A stretch of DNA of 56,286 bases from an uncultured Granulosicoccaceae bacterium. Lineage in GTDB: Bacteria; Pseudomonadota; Gammaproteobacteria; Granulosicoccales; Granulosicoccaceae. Shown piece by piece: positions 1-8,266 of this stretch. Location of the stretch: NCBI GenBank assembly GCA_937928685.1, contig CALGJU010000118.1, positions 1-56,286 of the forward strand. Reading direction: 5' to 3'. Both the position numbers and the translations under genes were made by a program. The notes beneath the pieces were generated by a model. The model was not told the origin of the DNA and searched no databases. It was given only the letters and a program-made list of their open reading frames with translations. Numbering within the stretch: position 1 is the stretch's first letter; every line of letters starts with the position of its first letter.

Positions 1-1476
1 GTTGTCTTCATAAGCCATTAACCAGGTGGCTTGTTTGATTTCGGCTTTCGGCAGCATAGCGCCTGCCTCCATGCAAGTGTGTATGTCATCGCCGGTGCGA
101 TCCAGAAAGCCGGTGTTGATAAACACCACGCGTTCGCGCGCAGCATTAATGCAGTTTTTAAGGTTAACGGTGGTACGTCGCTCTTCGTCCATGATGCCCA
201 TCTTCAAGGCGTTCTTTTTAAGCGAGAGGGCCTTCTCTACGCGGTCAAACAGCTCAACCGCAAGCGCGACTTCGTCTGAACCATGCATCTTGGGTTTTAC
301 AATGAACACTGAGCCATGGCGTGAATTGTTAAAGTTATTGTTGTTGCCGATAAGATCGTGTTTCGCACACAGTGAGGTAACCATCGCGTCAATCAGCGTT
401 TCAGGTACAGGGGCGTCATTGTATTTGACCGCATCAATTTCGCACTGTGTGCCGACATTGCGGACCAATAGAACACTTCGACCGGGCAACGTGAGTGTGC
501 TTCCATCTGCAGCGGTATAGTTACGGTCCGGGGACAGTTTACGGTCTACCGTTTTGCCACCTTTCTCAAATGAACAGTTCAATGTGCCCTGCATGAGTCC
601 GAGCCAGTTGGCGTAGACCTGGCACTTGTCCTCCACATCAACAGATGCGACAGAATCTTCGCAATCCATTATGGTGCTAATTGCGGATTCGAGTTGTACG
701 TCTGCCAGGTTGGCTGCATCAGTTTTGCCAATCGGGTGTGTGGCGTCAAATACCATTTCAAGGTGAAGCTTGTTTTTACAAAGGAGTATTTTAGATGGCG
801 CTGTGGTATCGCCGACATAGGCTCTAAATTGTTGCTGATCTTTTAATGTGGTGGATTCAGATCCGAGTTCTATTGCAAGTGTTCCGTTGTCTATTTTGTA
901 GGACGTTACGTTGGCATGAGAGCCGCTTTTCAGCGGAAAGTGCTCGTCAAGAAAAGCTTTGGTGTAAGCCACTACTTTAGCGCCGCGCACCGGATTGTAT
1001 CCACCGGCCCGAGTTGCTCCGTCGTCTTCTGGAATAGCATCGGTGCCATACAATGCGTCGTACAGGCTTCCCCAGCGAGCATTGGCAGCGTTCAAAACAA
1101 AGCGTGCGTTATCCAGTGGTACCACTAACTGAGCGCCGGCGATGGTGGCGATTTCCGGGTCAACGTTTTCAGTACTTATTTCGAAAGCAGGCACCACCGG
1201 TTCCAGATAGTTAACCGACTGCAAATAGCTTTTGTACGTGTCGGCGTCAAAGGCCTTATTGTCTTTGTGCCACTGATCGATGCCATCTTGTATTTTATCA
1301 CGTGTCGCGAGGTGATCTTTAATGCGCGGGCTGAAATCGGCTATGATTTTTTCCAGCTCAGAGAAAAAATGTTCTGCCGTGACGTCAGTGCCCGGGCAAA
1401 TTTGATCGCTCACCATTTTGTGCAAAGGTGCTGCAATACTGAGCTTCCCGTGTTGTAGGTAATTCACCGTTGTCAT
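1..1476 (-). CDS. glcB: Malate synthase G, N-terminal 492 residues (gene runs off the left edge)
   Basis: Reading the minus strand from an ATG at 1476 gives an open frame of exactly 492 codons to base 1, with no stop. The start reads MTTVNYLQHGKLSIA. The protein shows features of the long single-chain malate synthase G family: a DNARFVLNAANARWGSLYDALYGT-type stretch near residue 100, an ISTIMDCEDSVASVD segment carrying catalytic acidic residues, and a KPKMHGSDEVA segment near residue 430. The family is about 720 residues, so roughly the last third, with the catalytic C-terminal part, lies outside the window. The enzyme condenses glyoxylate with acetyl-CoA to malate in the cytosol (glyoxylate shunt or glycolate use). 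It is divergent from ettA with about 200 bp between them. The family call is firm; I cannot see whether the 3' part is intact. Confidence 0.93.
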   Translation of the reverse strand, partial: MTTVNYLQHGKLSIAAPLHKMVSDQICPGTDVTAEHFFSELEKIIADFSPRIKDHLATRDKIQDGIDQWHKDNKAFDADTYKSYLQSVNYLEPVVPAFEISTENVDPEIATIAGAQLVVPLDNARFVLNAANARWGSLYDALYGTDAIPEDDGATRAGGYNPVRGAKVVAYTKAFLDEHFPLKSGSHANVTSYKIDNGTLAIELGSESTTLKDQQQFRAYVGDTTAPSKILLCKNKLHLEMVFDATHPIGKTDAANLADVQLESAISTIMDCEDSVASVDVEDKCQVYANWLGLMQGTLNCSFEKGGKTVDRKLSPDRNYTAADGSTLTLPGRSVLLVRNVGTQCEIDAVKYNDAPVPETLIDAMVTSLCAKHDLIGNNNNFNNSRHGSVFIVKPKMHGSDEVALAVELFDRVEKALSLKKNALKMGIMDEERRTTVNLKNCINAARERVVFINTGFLDRTGDDIHTCMEAGAMLPKAEIKQATWLMAYEDN

Positions 1477-1678
1477 TGACTGATCCTGTATTTTTGTAGA
1501 GTTAGAAGCTTTGCCATTAGGTACAGGCACCAGGCCTGATGTGCGCATTGCAATTTAAGTTAAATCACTACCAAGTAAAACCGATATCTTGTCGCAAAAA
1601 AAAACCAGCGAACTATACCCGTAGTCTCCTTTGGCGTGCTGTGTTATTTTGGTATTCATTACTCACATCTGATCTATT

Positions 1679-3340
1679 ATGGCTCAATACGTCTACACAA
1701 TGAACCGGGTGAGCAAAGTTGTGCCGCCCAAACGTGAAATATTAAAGGATATTTCTCTGTCCTTTTTCCCAGGTGCCAAAATCGGTGTGCTCGGCTTGAA
1801 TGGTGCGGGAAAATCTACGCTGCTCAAAATCATGGCGGGGCTGGATACCGAAATAGACGGGGAAGCCCGTCCGATGCCGGATATTAATGTCGGGTACCTT
1901 CCGCAGGAACCGCAATTGGACCCGAACCAAACGGTTCGTGAAGCGGTGGAGGAATCTGTCGATGAGCTCAAATCTGTGCAAGCTCGTCTCGATGAAGTTT
2001 ACGCGGCTTACGCTGAGCCCGATGCTGACTTTGATGCTTTGGCGGCAGAACAAGCCAAACTTGAAGCGATCCTGCAGGCCAGTGATGGGCACAATCTGGA
2101 GCGCCAGCTTGAAGTGGCGGCCGATGCCTTGCGGCTTCCAGCGTGGGACGCAAAAATAGGCAACCTTTCCGGTGGTGAGAAACGTCGCGTTGCGCTCTGC
2201 CAACTGTTACTTGCCGCGCCGGACATGTTGTTGTTAGACGAGCCGACCAACCACCTTGACGCTGAATCGGTCGCGTGGCTCGAACGTTTTCTGCACGACT
2301 TTGACGGCACTGTTGTCGCGATCACCCACGATAGATACTTTTTAGACAATGTTGCGGGCTGGATTCTCGAGCTGGATCGGGGCCGTGGCATTCCCTTTGA
2401 AGGCAACTATTCAGGCTGGTTGGGGGCGAAAGCTGACCGATTCGAGCAAGAGTCTAAACAAGAATCATCGCATGCCAAGGCGATGAAAGCCGAGCTTGAG
2501 TGGGTTCGCCAGGGAGCAAAAGGACGGCAATCAAAGTCCAAGGCCCGGTTGGCTCGCTTTGAAGAAATGCAGTCAAAGGAATTTCAAAAACGCAGCGAAA
2601 CCAACGAAATCTACATTCCGAAGGGGCAGCGATTAGGCGAAAAAGTGCTCGATTTTAAAAACGTCAGCAAAGCGTTTGATGATCGAGTGTTGATCGAAGA
2701 TTTAAGCTTCTCTCTGCCACAGGGCGCGATTGTGGGGGTGGTCGGAGGCAATGGTGCGGGTAAATCAACGTTATTAAGAATGATTATGGGAACCGAGCAG
2801 CCGGACAGTGGCACGATCGAGCGTGGAGAAACCGTCGAGATTGCCTGGGTTGATCAAAGCCGTGATGAACTGGATGGCGAAAAGACAGTCTGGGAGTTGA
2901 TTTCAGGTGGACATGACAACCTGGTGGTGGGTGATTACGAGATGCCTTCGCGGGCGTATCTCGGGCGTTTTAATTTCAAAGGTGGCGATCAGCAAAAGAA
3001 AGTGGGCGACTTATCAGGTGGTGAAAGAGGGCGGCTGCAGCTGGCGTGGACTCTTAAGCAAGGAGCGAACGTACTCTTACTAGATGAGCCATCTAATGAT
3101 CTTGACGTCGAAACATTACGAGCACTCGAAGAGGCATTACTAGATTTCCCCGGTTCAGCCATTGTGATCTCGCATGATCGTTGGTTTCTTGACCGCATTG
3201 CGACTCATATTCTGGCCTATGAGGGAGATTCCCACGTTGAATTTTTTGCTGGAAATTACACCGAATACCAGGAGGATTTTAAGCGCCGAACTGGCGGAGA
3301 TGATCAGCCCAAGAGGGTTCGGTACAAGAAATTAAAGTAG
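1679..3340 (+). CDS. ettA: ABC-F translational throttle ATPase EttA
   Basis: This 553-residue soluble protein has two ABC ATPase domains and no membrane segment, the ABC-F plan, and is close to E. coli EttA in length (about 555). Domain 1 has Walker A GLNGAGKS, signature LSGGEKRR and Walker B LLLDEPTNHLD. A charged linker rich in Lys/Arg/Glu (about residues 245-320) is the ribosome-contacting P-site interaction region. Domain 2 has GGNGAGKS, LSGGERGR and LLLDEPSNDLD. The start MAQYVYTMNRVSKVVPPKREILK matches the EttA subgroup rather than Uup or YheS. EttA binds the ribosomal E site and gates entry into elongation according to the ADP/ATP ratio. No clear Shine-Dalgarno precedes the ATG, but an upstream start would break the conserved N-terminus. 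It stands alone, divergent from glcB. Confidence 0.95.
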   Translation: MAQYVYTMNRVSKVVPPKREILKDISLSFFPGAKIGVLGLNGAGKSTLLKIMAGLDTEIDGEARPMPDINVGYLPQEPQLDPNQTVREAVEESVDELKSVQARLDEVYAAYAEPDADFDALAAEQAKLEAILQASDGHNLERQLEVAADALRLPAWDAKIGNLSGGEKRRVALCQLLLAAPDMLLLDEPTNHLDAESVAWLERFLHDFDGTVVAITHDRYFLDNVAGWILELDRGRGIPFEGNYSGWLGAKADRFEQESKQESSHAKAMKAELEWVRQGAKGRQSKSKARLARFEEMQSKEFQKRSETNEIYIPKGQRLGEKVLDFKNVSKAFDDRVLIEDLSFSLPQGAIVGVVGGNGAGKSTLLRMIMGTEQPDSGTIERGETVEIAWVDQSRDELDGEKTVWELISGGHDNLVVGDYEMPSRAYLGRFNFKGGDQQKKVGDLSGGERGRLQLAWTLKQGANVLLLDEPSNDLDVETLRALEEALLDFPGSAIVISHDRWFLDRIATHILAYEGDSHVEFFAGNYTEYQEDFKRRTGGDDQPKRVRYKKLK

Positions 3341-3397
3341 CTCTTAATTAAAGCAGTCCTTATCGGGTCATGCATACCTGACATCCACCTCAGCCAG

Positions 3398-3450
3398 AGG
3401 TGCTGATGCCAATAGTCAGTGCAGGTGCAATGCCGGGCTATTGGCACCTT
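3398..3450. repeat. Bulged inverted repeat downstream of ettA
   Basis: GCCAATAG at 3408-3415 pairs with CTATTGGC at 3438-3445, and the flanking AGGTGC (3398-3403) and GCACCT (3445-3450) continue the stem with a bulge. No T-run follows, so it is not a classical intrinsic terminator. It may stabilise the 3' end of the ettA transcript. The rest of 3341-3686 shows no gene that I can support. Confidence 0.4.
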
Positions 3451-3686
3451 CAACTAATCCAATAGTGCTAGATTGCACTTTCTAACGGTTGCAGCGGCTG
3501 CGCACGCGGCTCAGAGAGTGAGAATGTTACAGGAGTGTTAACCTGTAATGCCACACAATAAATAATAAAAACAATGAGTTGTGTGTGCCACTCCCTCCGA
3601 AAATAACCTTCCAGGACAGGCTTCTCATGCGAAGACTGTACGGTTTCTGCTTCAACTTCGCTGATTGACTACTATTCTTTAATTTC

Positions 3687-3839
3687 GGAAGTTTTGATTC
3701 CAGGAAGAATCAGATTAAAAAACAAAATTATCTGGAAGGTAATGCATAGCAGTGAAGCGGCTGGAATCAAGTTCCTAACACGCGAAGTTCATGTGGTTTG
3801 TTAGCTTCCTTAGATGTTTGTTTCCGTTGTTTAATCTGA
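3687..3839 (+). other. Interleaved inverted repeats upstream of the GH12 gene, possible structured leader
   Basis: Two pairs of complementary arms cross each other. Arm A is at 3687-3703 and its near-complement A' at 3761-3775. Arm B is TCAGATTAAA at 3710-3719 and its exact complement TTTAATCTGA at 3830-3839. B lies between A and A' while B' lies outside, which is the topology of a pseudoknot or of two mutually exclusive folds. A local hairpin TGATTC/GAATCA (3695-3700 with 3707-3712) and another CTAACA/TGTTAG (3775-3780 with 3799-3804) add alternatives. The region ends 170 bp before the GH12 start, so it could be a regulatory leader. I do not recognise a known riboswitch class. No coding frame fits. 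Confidence 0.35.
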
Positions 3840-4009
3840 CATGTGAGTGGGTAATTTATAATATTTTGCATTCCATCGTGCGGTTTTGAGTGTGGCGTCC
3901 GCCGCCTCGCTCTGTCGTGTTGTTGACCGCGCATTGTGTTTAACGCTGGTTTTTCCAGCCAAATTTGGATCCTGGTACTTTGGTTATTAACCGAACAACT
4001 TTAAAATCT

Positions 4010-5542
4010 ATGTCACGCAAAGTTTTTACATTACCGCTGCTGTTTGCGCTCTCAACTTTCTACTCTCCAATGACTCTGGCCGCTCCCGTGTGCAGCAGCG
4101 CGGTGAGCGATCTGGACGGTGATGGCTGGGGGTATGAGAACTCTCAGTCTTGCACAATGCCTACAGGGCACCCACCGTGCTCATCTTCTGCAACCATTGG
4201 CACCGGTGGCTGGGGGTTTGAGAACGGCAAATCCTGTATTTATACTGCTGGCAATCCTGTATGTAGCGCCTCCGCCATCAATAGTGGTAATGGTTGGGGC
4301 TGGGAGAATAATCGTAGCTGCCGGTTCGCTGCTACTCAACAAGCTACTCAACAGGCTGCATCAACTTCTGGTTCAACTTCTGGTTCTGCTGCGCCAGGGT
4401 GCAGCAGCGCCGCCATTGACAATGGTGATGGCTGGGGTTGGGAAAACAATAGAAGCTGTCGCTACACCGGCGGATCTTCTACTTCGTCGCAAGCCACGAA
4501 CACTCAAGCCTCAAATACGCAATCGTCCAACTCTGGTGGTGCAGCTCAGTGTTCCGCCAATGCAGAAGACAATGGCAACGGGTGGGGTTTTGAGTTTGGC
4601 GCATCCTGCCAATGGGGCAGTGTTCGGCCCAACCGTAACACCAATAGTGTGATTGCAGCGCCACCACCGGTAGCCGTCAGCGCGATTGGTTATACCAATG
4701 GCACACCCATCTGCCTGACTGATGCAAGCGATGGCAATGGTGATGGCTTTGGTTACGAGAATGACCGCAGCTGTCGAGTGGTCTCTGGTCGTACAGCAAC
4801 TGCTCAAAATCCATTGTTAAACACTCGTTGGTGTCAACCGTGGGCAGAAATCGCATTTGACGACTACGTATTGCAGAACAACACGTGGAACTTCAGTGAT
4901 GTTTACTCTGATCGCTGGTCACAGTGTATTGAGCTCGGTGGCAGCCGTGGTAATTACGTTGCCAAGTGGGACTACAACTGGCTGGCAAAGAACGAAGGTA
5001 ATGAATACTCGGTGAAGAGTTACCCGCAGGTCTACTACGGTCGCAAAACTAGTAATTCCCAGTCTGGCACACCTGCCAAGCTCGGTTTGCCGGTGAACGT
5101 CAATAATATGCCGAACTACAAAGTTCGCTATAAATATCGTGAAACAGGCAATGCAGAACGAAACGTGGCACTTGAGTCTTTCTTCCACACCAGCTGTGAA
5201 GCTGAAGAATGGAACAAGCACTTTGAGATGATGATCTGGGTCAACAAGCCTGTGATTAAAACCCCGGGTACCAAGGTGACTGAAGCGACTATCGACGGTA
5301 AACGGTGGGATGTGTACATTAATCCGGCGTTGACGTGGGGCTATGTGGCATTTGTTGAGCAAACTCCATCAAATGAAGGCTGGCTTGATTGGAAAGAATT
5401 TGTTGACTGGACTCGCTTCCAGGGCCCTCAGCATGGTGTGTGGTCTGTAGGCAATACCTGCATGGGCGCTATTGAGATCGGGACTGAAACATTCTGGGGT
5501 AACGGTACCTTTACTCTCGATGAGTTTCGGGTTACCCGCTAG
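4010..5542 (+). CDS. Secreted GH12 endoglucanase/xyloglucanase with six CBM10-like repeats
   Basis: Start chosen at the ATG at 4010 because it opens directly into a signal peptide (MSRKVFTLPLLFAL... ending TLA-AP near residue 25); the upstream in-frame ATG at 3965 would bury it. The product has 510 residues. Residues 26-265 contain six copies of a short motif with a Cys pair around G-[WF]-G-[WYF]-E-N/F-x-x-S-C, as in GWGWENNRSC, separated by Ser/Thr/Gln-rich linkers. This is the core of cellulose-binding family CBM10, and several copies add Asp/Asn-Gly loops. From about residue 270 a glycoside hydrolase family 12 domain follows: YVLQNNTW, QCIEL, KSYPQVYYG, the nucleophile Glu406 in EMMIW, and the acid/base Glu493 in IEIGTETFWG. 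It should cut beta-1,4-glucan or xyloglucan outside the cell. The gene stands alone before a strong terminator. Substrate is inferred. Confidence 0.88.
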   Translation: MSRKVFTLPLLFALSTFYSPMTLAAPVCSSAVSDLDGDGWGYENSQSCTMPTGHPPCSSSATIGTGGWGFENGKSCIYTAGNPVCSASAINSGNGWGWENNRSCRFAATQQATQQAASTSGSTSGSAAPGCSSAAIDNGDGWGWENNRSCRYTGGSSTSSQATNTQASNTQSSNSGGAAQCSANAEDNGNGWGFEFGASCQWGSVRPNRNTNSVIAAPPPVAVSAIGYTNGTPICLTDASDGNGDGFGYENDRSCRVVSGRTATAQNPLLNTRWCQPWAEIAFDDYVLQNNTWNFSDVYSDRWSQCIELGGSRGNYVAKWDYNWLAKNEGNEYSVKSYPQVYYGRKTSNSQSGTPAKLGLPVNVNNMPNYKVRYKYRETGNAERNVALESFFHTSCEAEEWNKHFEMMIWVNKPVIKTPGTKVTEATIDGKRWDVYINPALTWGYVAFVEQTPSNEGWLDWKEFVDWTRFQGPQHGVWSVGNTCMGAIEIGTETFWGNGTFTLDEFRVTR

Positions 5543-5563
5543 ACTTCCGGGTCTGTTGTTAAG

Positions 5564-5592
5564 AAAAGAGCCGCTTACGCGGCTCTTTTTTT
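5564..5592 (+). terminator. Rho-independent terminator of the GH12 gene
   Basis: AGAGCCGC (5567-5574), loop TTAC, GCGGCTCT (5579-5586), extended by an A-run before and a seven-T run after (5586-5592). The stem is perfect and GC-rich, and it begins 21 bp past the GH12 stop codon. The A-run on the other side makes it usable from the minus strand too, but no minus-strand gene points at it. Confidence 0.93.
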
Positions 5593-5801
5593 GCCTGCAC
5601 GGAACTGACATTTGTATCCGGCGGGCAGCTTGGGCGACTTGGGCGACTTGAGTGCTTCTGAGCGACTTGAACAGCATGACGCGCTCGATATCCCTCGCTG
5701 ACGCTGGCGGGTTTACCTTCGGCGAGAGTTTGTTTTTGAGTATGTATGATCGGAGTGGCGGGTGGAGTCTCATGTGTGGACGTGCTGGATTTGATCCACT
5801 C

Positions 5802-5922
5802 GCTTACGCGTCGGGCTTCCTGAGTAGGCTTACGCGTCGGAGTTTTCCTGAGTGGGCTTACGCGTCGGGTTTCCCCGTGTGGACTTACGCGTCGGGTTTT
5901 CCCGGGTGAGCTTATGCGTAGG
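5802..5922. repeat. Short tandem repeat, five units of about 27 bp
   Basis: The 13-mer GCTTACGCGTCGG occurs at 5802, 5828 and 5856. A one-mismatch copy starts at 5883 and a degenerate copy (GCTTATGCGTAGG) at 5910, giving spacings of 26, 28, 27 and 27 bp. The bases between the cores are also alike (CCTGAGTGG-type). Just upstream, around 5625-5670, a 10-bp unit GGGCGACTTG is repeated in degraded form. The whole non-coding stretch 5593-6041 otherwise shows nothing I can name. Open frames across the repeat on either strand look like by-products of the periodicity. Confidence 0.8.
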
Positions 5923-6041
5923 TGGCGCAGAGCTGGCAAAGTCGAATCGAATCAGCACTCGATGCGATTAACCCCACTTTCGTTTCTGCTGCGATAAACA
6001 GGTAGGTGAGTGTAAAGTGAGGCCGAATTTATTGTTAAAGC

Positions 6042-6641
6042 GTGGTATTTGGTGATGTTTCAAAGCAAGCAACTCGTGTGACGCTGTTCAGTTTCCCGCG
6101 TTCATCGAAGGCAGCCTCTGATGTGAAGTTGCTGCGGGCGTATGCTGCTGGCGACTCAGCCGCATTTGATGAGCTTTACTCCCGTCACAAGGAGGGTTTG
6201 TTCAATTTTATATCCCGGAGCCTTGCGCAGCCTGCGGCGGCGGAAGAAATTACCCAGGATGTGTGGATGGCTGTGATAGATAAGGCGGCTGAATTCGAAC
6301 CGGGTGCTGCAGCATTTCGAACCTGGCTGTATCGCATTGCGAGCAATAAAGTGGCTGATTTCTACCGCCGCAAAGTCAATCAGCGAACAGATGAGCTCGA
6401 TACCACCAATGAGCAATTCAGTGCCAATCAGCTTGACAGTGAAGATCGCGTGCTTTTCCACCAGCTGCTTGCTGCGCTGGCTGAACTGCCGGAAGAACAG
6501 AGAGTCACATTCGTGCTTCAGCAGGAAGGATTTACTTACACCGAGATTGCCCAGATCACCGGAGTGGGAAACGAGACGGTAAAAAGCAGGCTTCGATACG
6601 CCAGATCAGCGACTCAGGATCGAATGGAGTTAAAGGCATGA
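6042..6641 (+). CDS. ECF-type RNA polymerase sigma factor
   Basis: This 199-residue protein has the two-domain extracytoplasmic-function sigma plan. Region 2 spans about residues 28-110, with the core-binding and -10-melting helices around AFDELYSRHKEGLFNFI, ITQDVW and FRTWLYRIASNKVADFYRRK. Region 4 spans about 145-195, with LPEEQRVTFVLQ and the helix-turn-helix YTEIAQITGVGNETVKSRL. It would direct transcription of a stress or envelope regulon. The GTG at 6042 gives the longest frame, but there is no good ribosome site; an in-frame GTG at 6078 would lose only unconserved residues. The stop overlaps the next gene by 4 bp (ATGA), so the two are translationally coupled, the usual layout for a sigma/anti-sigma pair. 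The regulon cannot be told. Confidence 0.88.
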   Translation: MVFGDVSKQATRVTLFSFPRSSKAASDVKLLRAYAAGDSAAFDELYSRHKEGLFNFISRSLAQPAAAEEITQDVWMAVIDKAAEFEPGAAAFRTWLYRIASNKVADFYRRKVNQRTDELDTTNEQFSANQLDSEDRVLFHQLLAALAELPEEQRVTFVLQQEGFTYTEIAQITGVGNETVKSRLRYARSATQDRMELKA

Positions 6642-7696
6642 GTGAGCTTGAAAAGATATATCGGGACGCTCCGAGGCTCAGATCACCGGCTCGTCTGGAT
6701 GCTAAAATTCTTCAGTCAGCCCATGAAGCAGCACGGGTGAGCGCTGGACGCACAATTGAAGCAGACCCAATTGAAGCAGAAAAGCGGCGATCATTGTTGT
6801 CGTGGAAACCGGGCTTGGCGTTGGCATCTGTTTGCACGGTTGGCATTGGTTTGGGCGTAGCGATGCAAGCTGGTTGGCACAGCCGGGCCCCTACAATCAG
6901 CGATATCGCACAACTAGAGACGCAAGCAAGCCGGGAAGAGAAAGTGGCGCTGTCGGTTGCTGCCGACCACACTTTCCAAGGTCTTGAGGCCAGCGCTGAC
7001 GTTGTGAGCGAGAGTGAAGTTGCAGATACGGCAAACGCTTCTGATCTTTTCATTGTTCAAAAGAGCGAATCAACAGTGGCTGAAGCAAGCGAAGACGCAG
7101 TGTCGTCTATCAGTGCAGAAACAATGGCTGCCACCGCTGCATCATCCACTGAGATATTGTCTGAGGAGATTGCGCTGCAACCTTCAGCTGATGTCGTCAC
7201 TGCAGATTCGGATGCCATGGGAGAGGCTGAGGGTGACGATATTCGGGCAGAGCGTTATCGTGATCGGGAAGTTTCGACCAAGCAAGCGCCTCGCCAAATG
7301 CACAAGCAGACTGCCAGTGCGGAGAATACTGTCGCGCTTGCCGCGCCACCGATGGCGTTGGGCGAATCACGATCAGAGAAGAGCAAATCTTTCAGTGATC
7401 AGGTCGAAGTGAACCGTTGGTTGATGGCACAAAACAGCGAAAATTACACGATAAAACTCACGGTGGCAAAAACTGAGTTGGCACTGGACGCCGTCGCTGA
7501 GAAATTTAAGCGTCGAACCGAAAAAGCGGTCGGTGCTGACGCCCAATGGCTTTTGTTGCATGGTAGTTTTACGCAGCGCCACCAAGCCGAGTTGGCGCAA
7601 ACAGTTATTTTAAATGACGCAGAGCGGGACGGCAGTCTTGGCGATCTGGTGCCGAAGATAGTCCGCATTGGTGAAGTGCAACAGCTGTTGAAGTAG
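6638..7696 (+). CDS. Probable anti-sigma membrane protein with C-terminal SPOR-like domain
   Basis: The product has 352 residues: a basic cytosolic head (1-56, including LRSPARLDAKIL), one membrane helix at about 58-76 (PGLALASVCTVGIGLGVAM), a long acidic Ser/Ala/Glu/Val-rich region of low complexity, and a folded C-terminus from about residue 265. That tail (NYTIKLTVAKTE ... WLLLHGSFTQRHQAELA ... IVRIGEVQQLL) has the strand-helix spacing of DamX-type SPOR domains, which bind denuded peptidoglycan. The 4-bp overlap with the sigma factor and the topology suggest it holds the sigma factor at the membrane and senses the cell wall. The anti-sigma role is inferred from position; no zinc-binding HxxxCxxC anti-sigma motif is present. 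The SPOR match is by eye. Confidence 0.6.
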   Translation: MSELEKIYRDAPRLRSPARLDAKILQSAHEAARVSAGRTIEADPIEAEKRRSLLSWKPGLALASVCTVGIGLGVAMQAGWHSRAPTISDIAQLETQASREEKVALSVAADHTFQGLEASADVVSESEVADTANASDLFIVQKSESTVAEASEDAVSSISAETMAATAASSTEILSEEIALQPSADVVTADSDAMGEAEGDDIRAERYRDREVSTKQAPRQMHKQTASAENTVALAAPPMALGESRSEKSKSFSDQVEVNRWLMAQNSENYTIKLTVAKTELALDAVAEKFKRRTEKAVGADAQWLLLHGSFTQRHQAELAQTVILNDAERDGSLGDLVPKIVRIGEVQQLLK

Positions 7697-8266
7697 TGAA
7701 GGTGTTGCTATCGGAGAGTTGATGATTTTGATTTTATCAACATTAATATTTCTTTTAGAATGTTTCCAATTAGGGCGTCTGATCAGCTGTTGATTTGTGT
7801 TTACTACAATCCCGTCGCATTGTTTAAAGCCATTTAAACTCTACCGGATAACATAATATAACCTCAGTATGACGGGTTAAAAAATCGCTATAACAATTTT
7901 ATCGTTTAACGTAGATGCCTTAAACTAAGCGATGCGTAGCATCCTGGTATGTATCCGTGGAGTTACCCGTAGCGTTAGTCACAGTAGGCACATTCGTTAT
8001 TTAACATTACGACACTCTATATTTGTCGCTTGTAGCGAAGTCAGCTGTTCCGCGTCGCTTGTCGGACCTGCAATTGCATCCGTAACTCGAATAATCGTTC
8101 ACCTGTAACAAAAAATTACCCGTGCGCAAGTTATGGCGGTGATGTATAAAGGTAAGGTGATTGTTGCTAGGTTCAAGCTCGTGTTGTGCGACTCGCTGTA
8201 ACTGGTTAGGCAGTGAGATGGTACCCGGATCTGGCAAGCGTTCTAGTTTAGAGAGGGGCAAGTTAC
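7697..8266. other. 570-bp non-coding stretch between the anti-sigma gene and the giant gene
   Basis: No convincing frame on either strand. Two small perfect hairpins are visible: GATGC-GTA-GCATC at 7931-7943 and TCGCT-TGT-AGCGA at 8026-8038. The last 15 bases hold a good ribosome site (GAGAGGGG, 8251-8258), 8 bp before the ATG of the giant gene. The first 200 bases are AT-rich and probably hold the promoter, but I cannot place it. A 101-codon minus-strand frame at 8007-8312 overlaps the giant gene start and looks random. Confidence 0.6.

Noticed and set aside
26-520. 164-codon plus-strand frame at the left edge
   Set aside because: It lies wholly opposite malate synthase G and has no protein-like features.
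5802-5922. Short CRISPR array
   Set aside because: The conserved core is only 13 bp, the period 27 bp, and the intervening bases are themselves similar.
5559-5939. 126-codon minus-strand frame with RRVSP repeats
   Set aside because: It starts in the tandem repeat and ends in the terminator; the repeats create the open frame.
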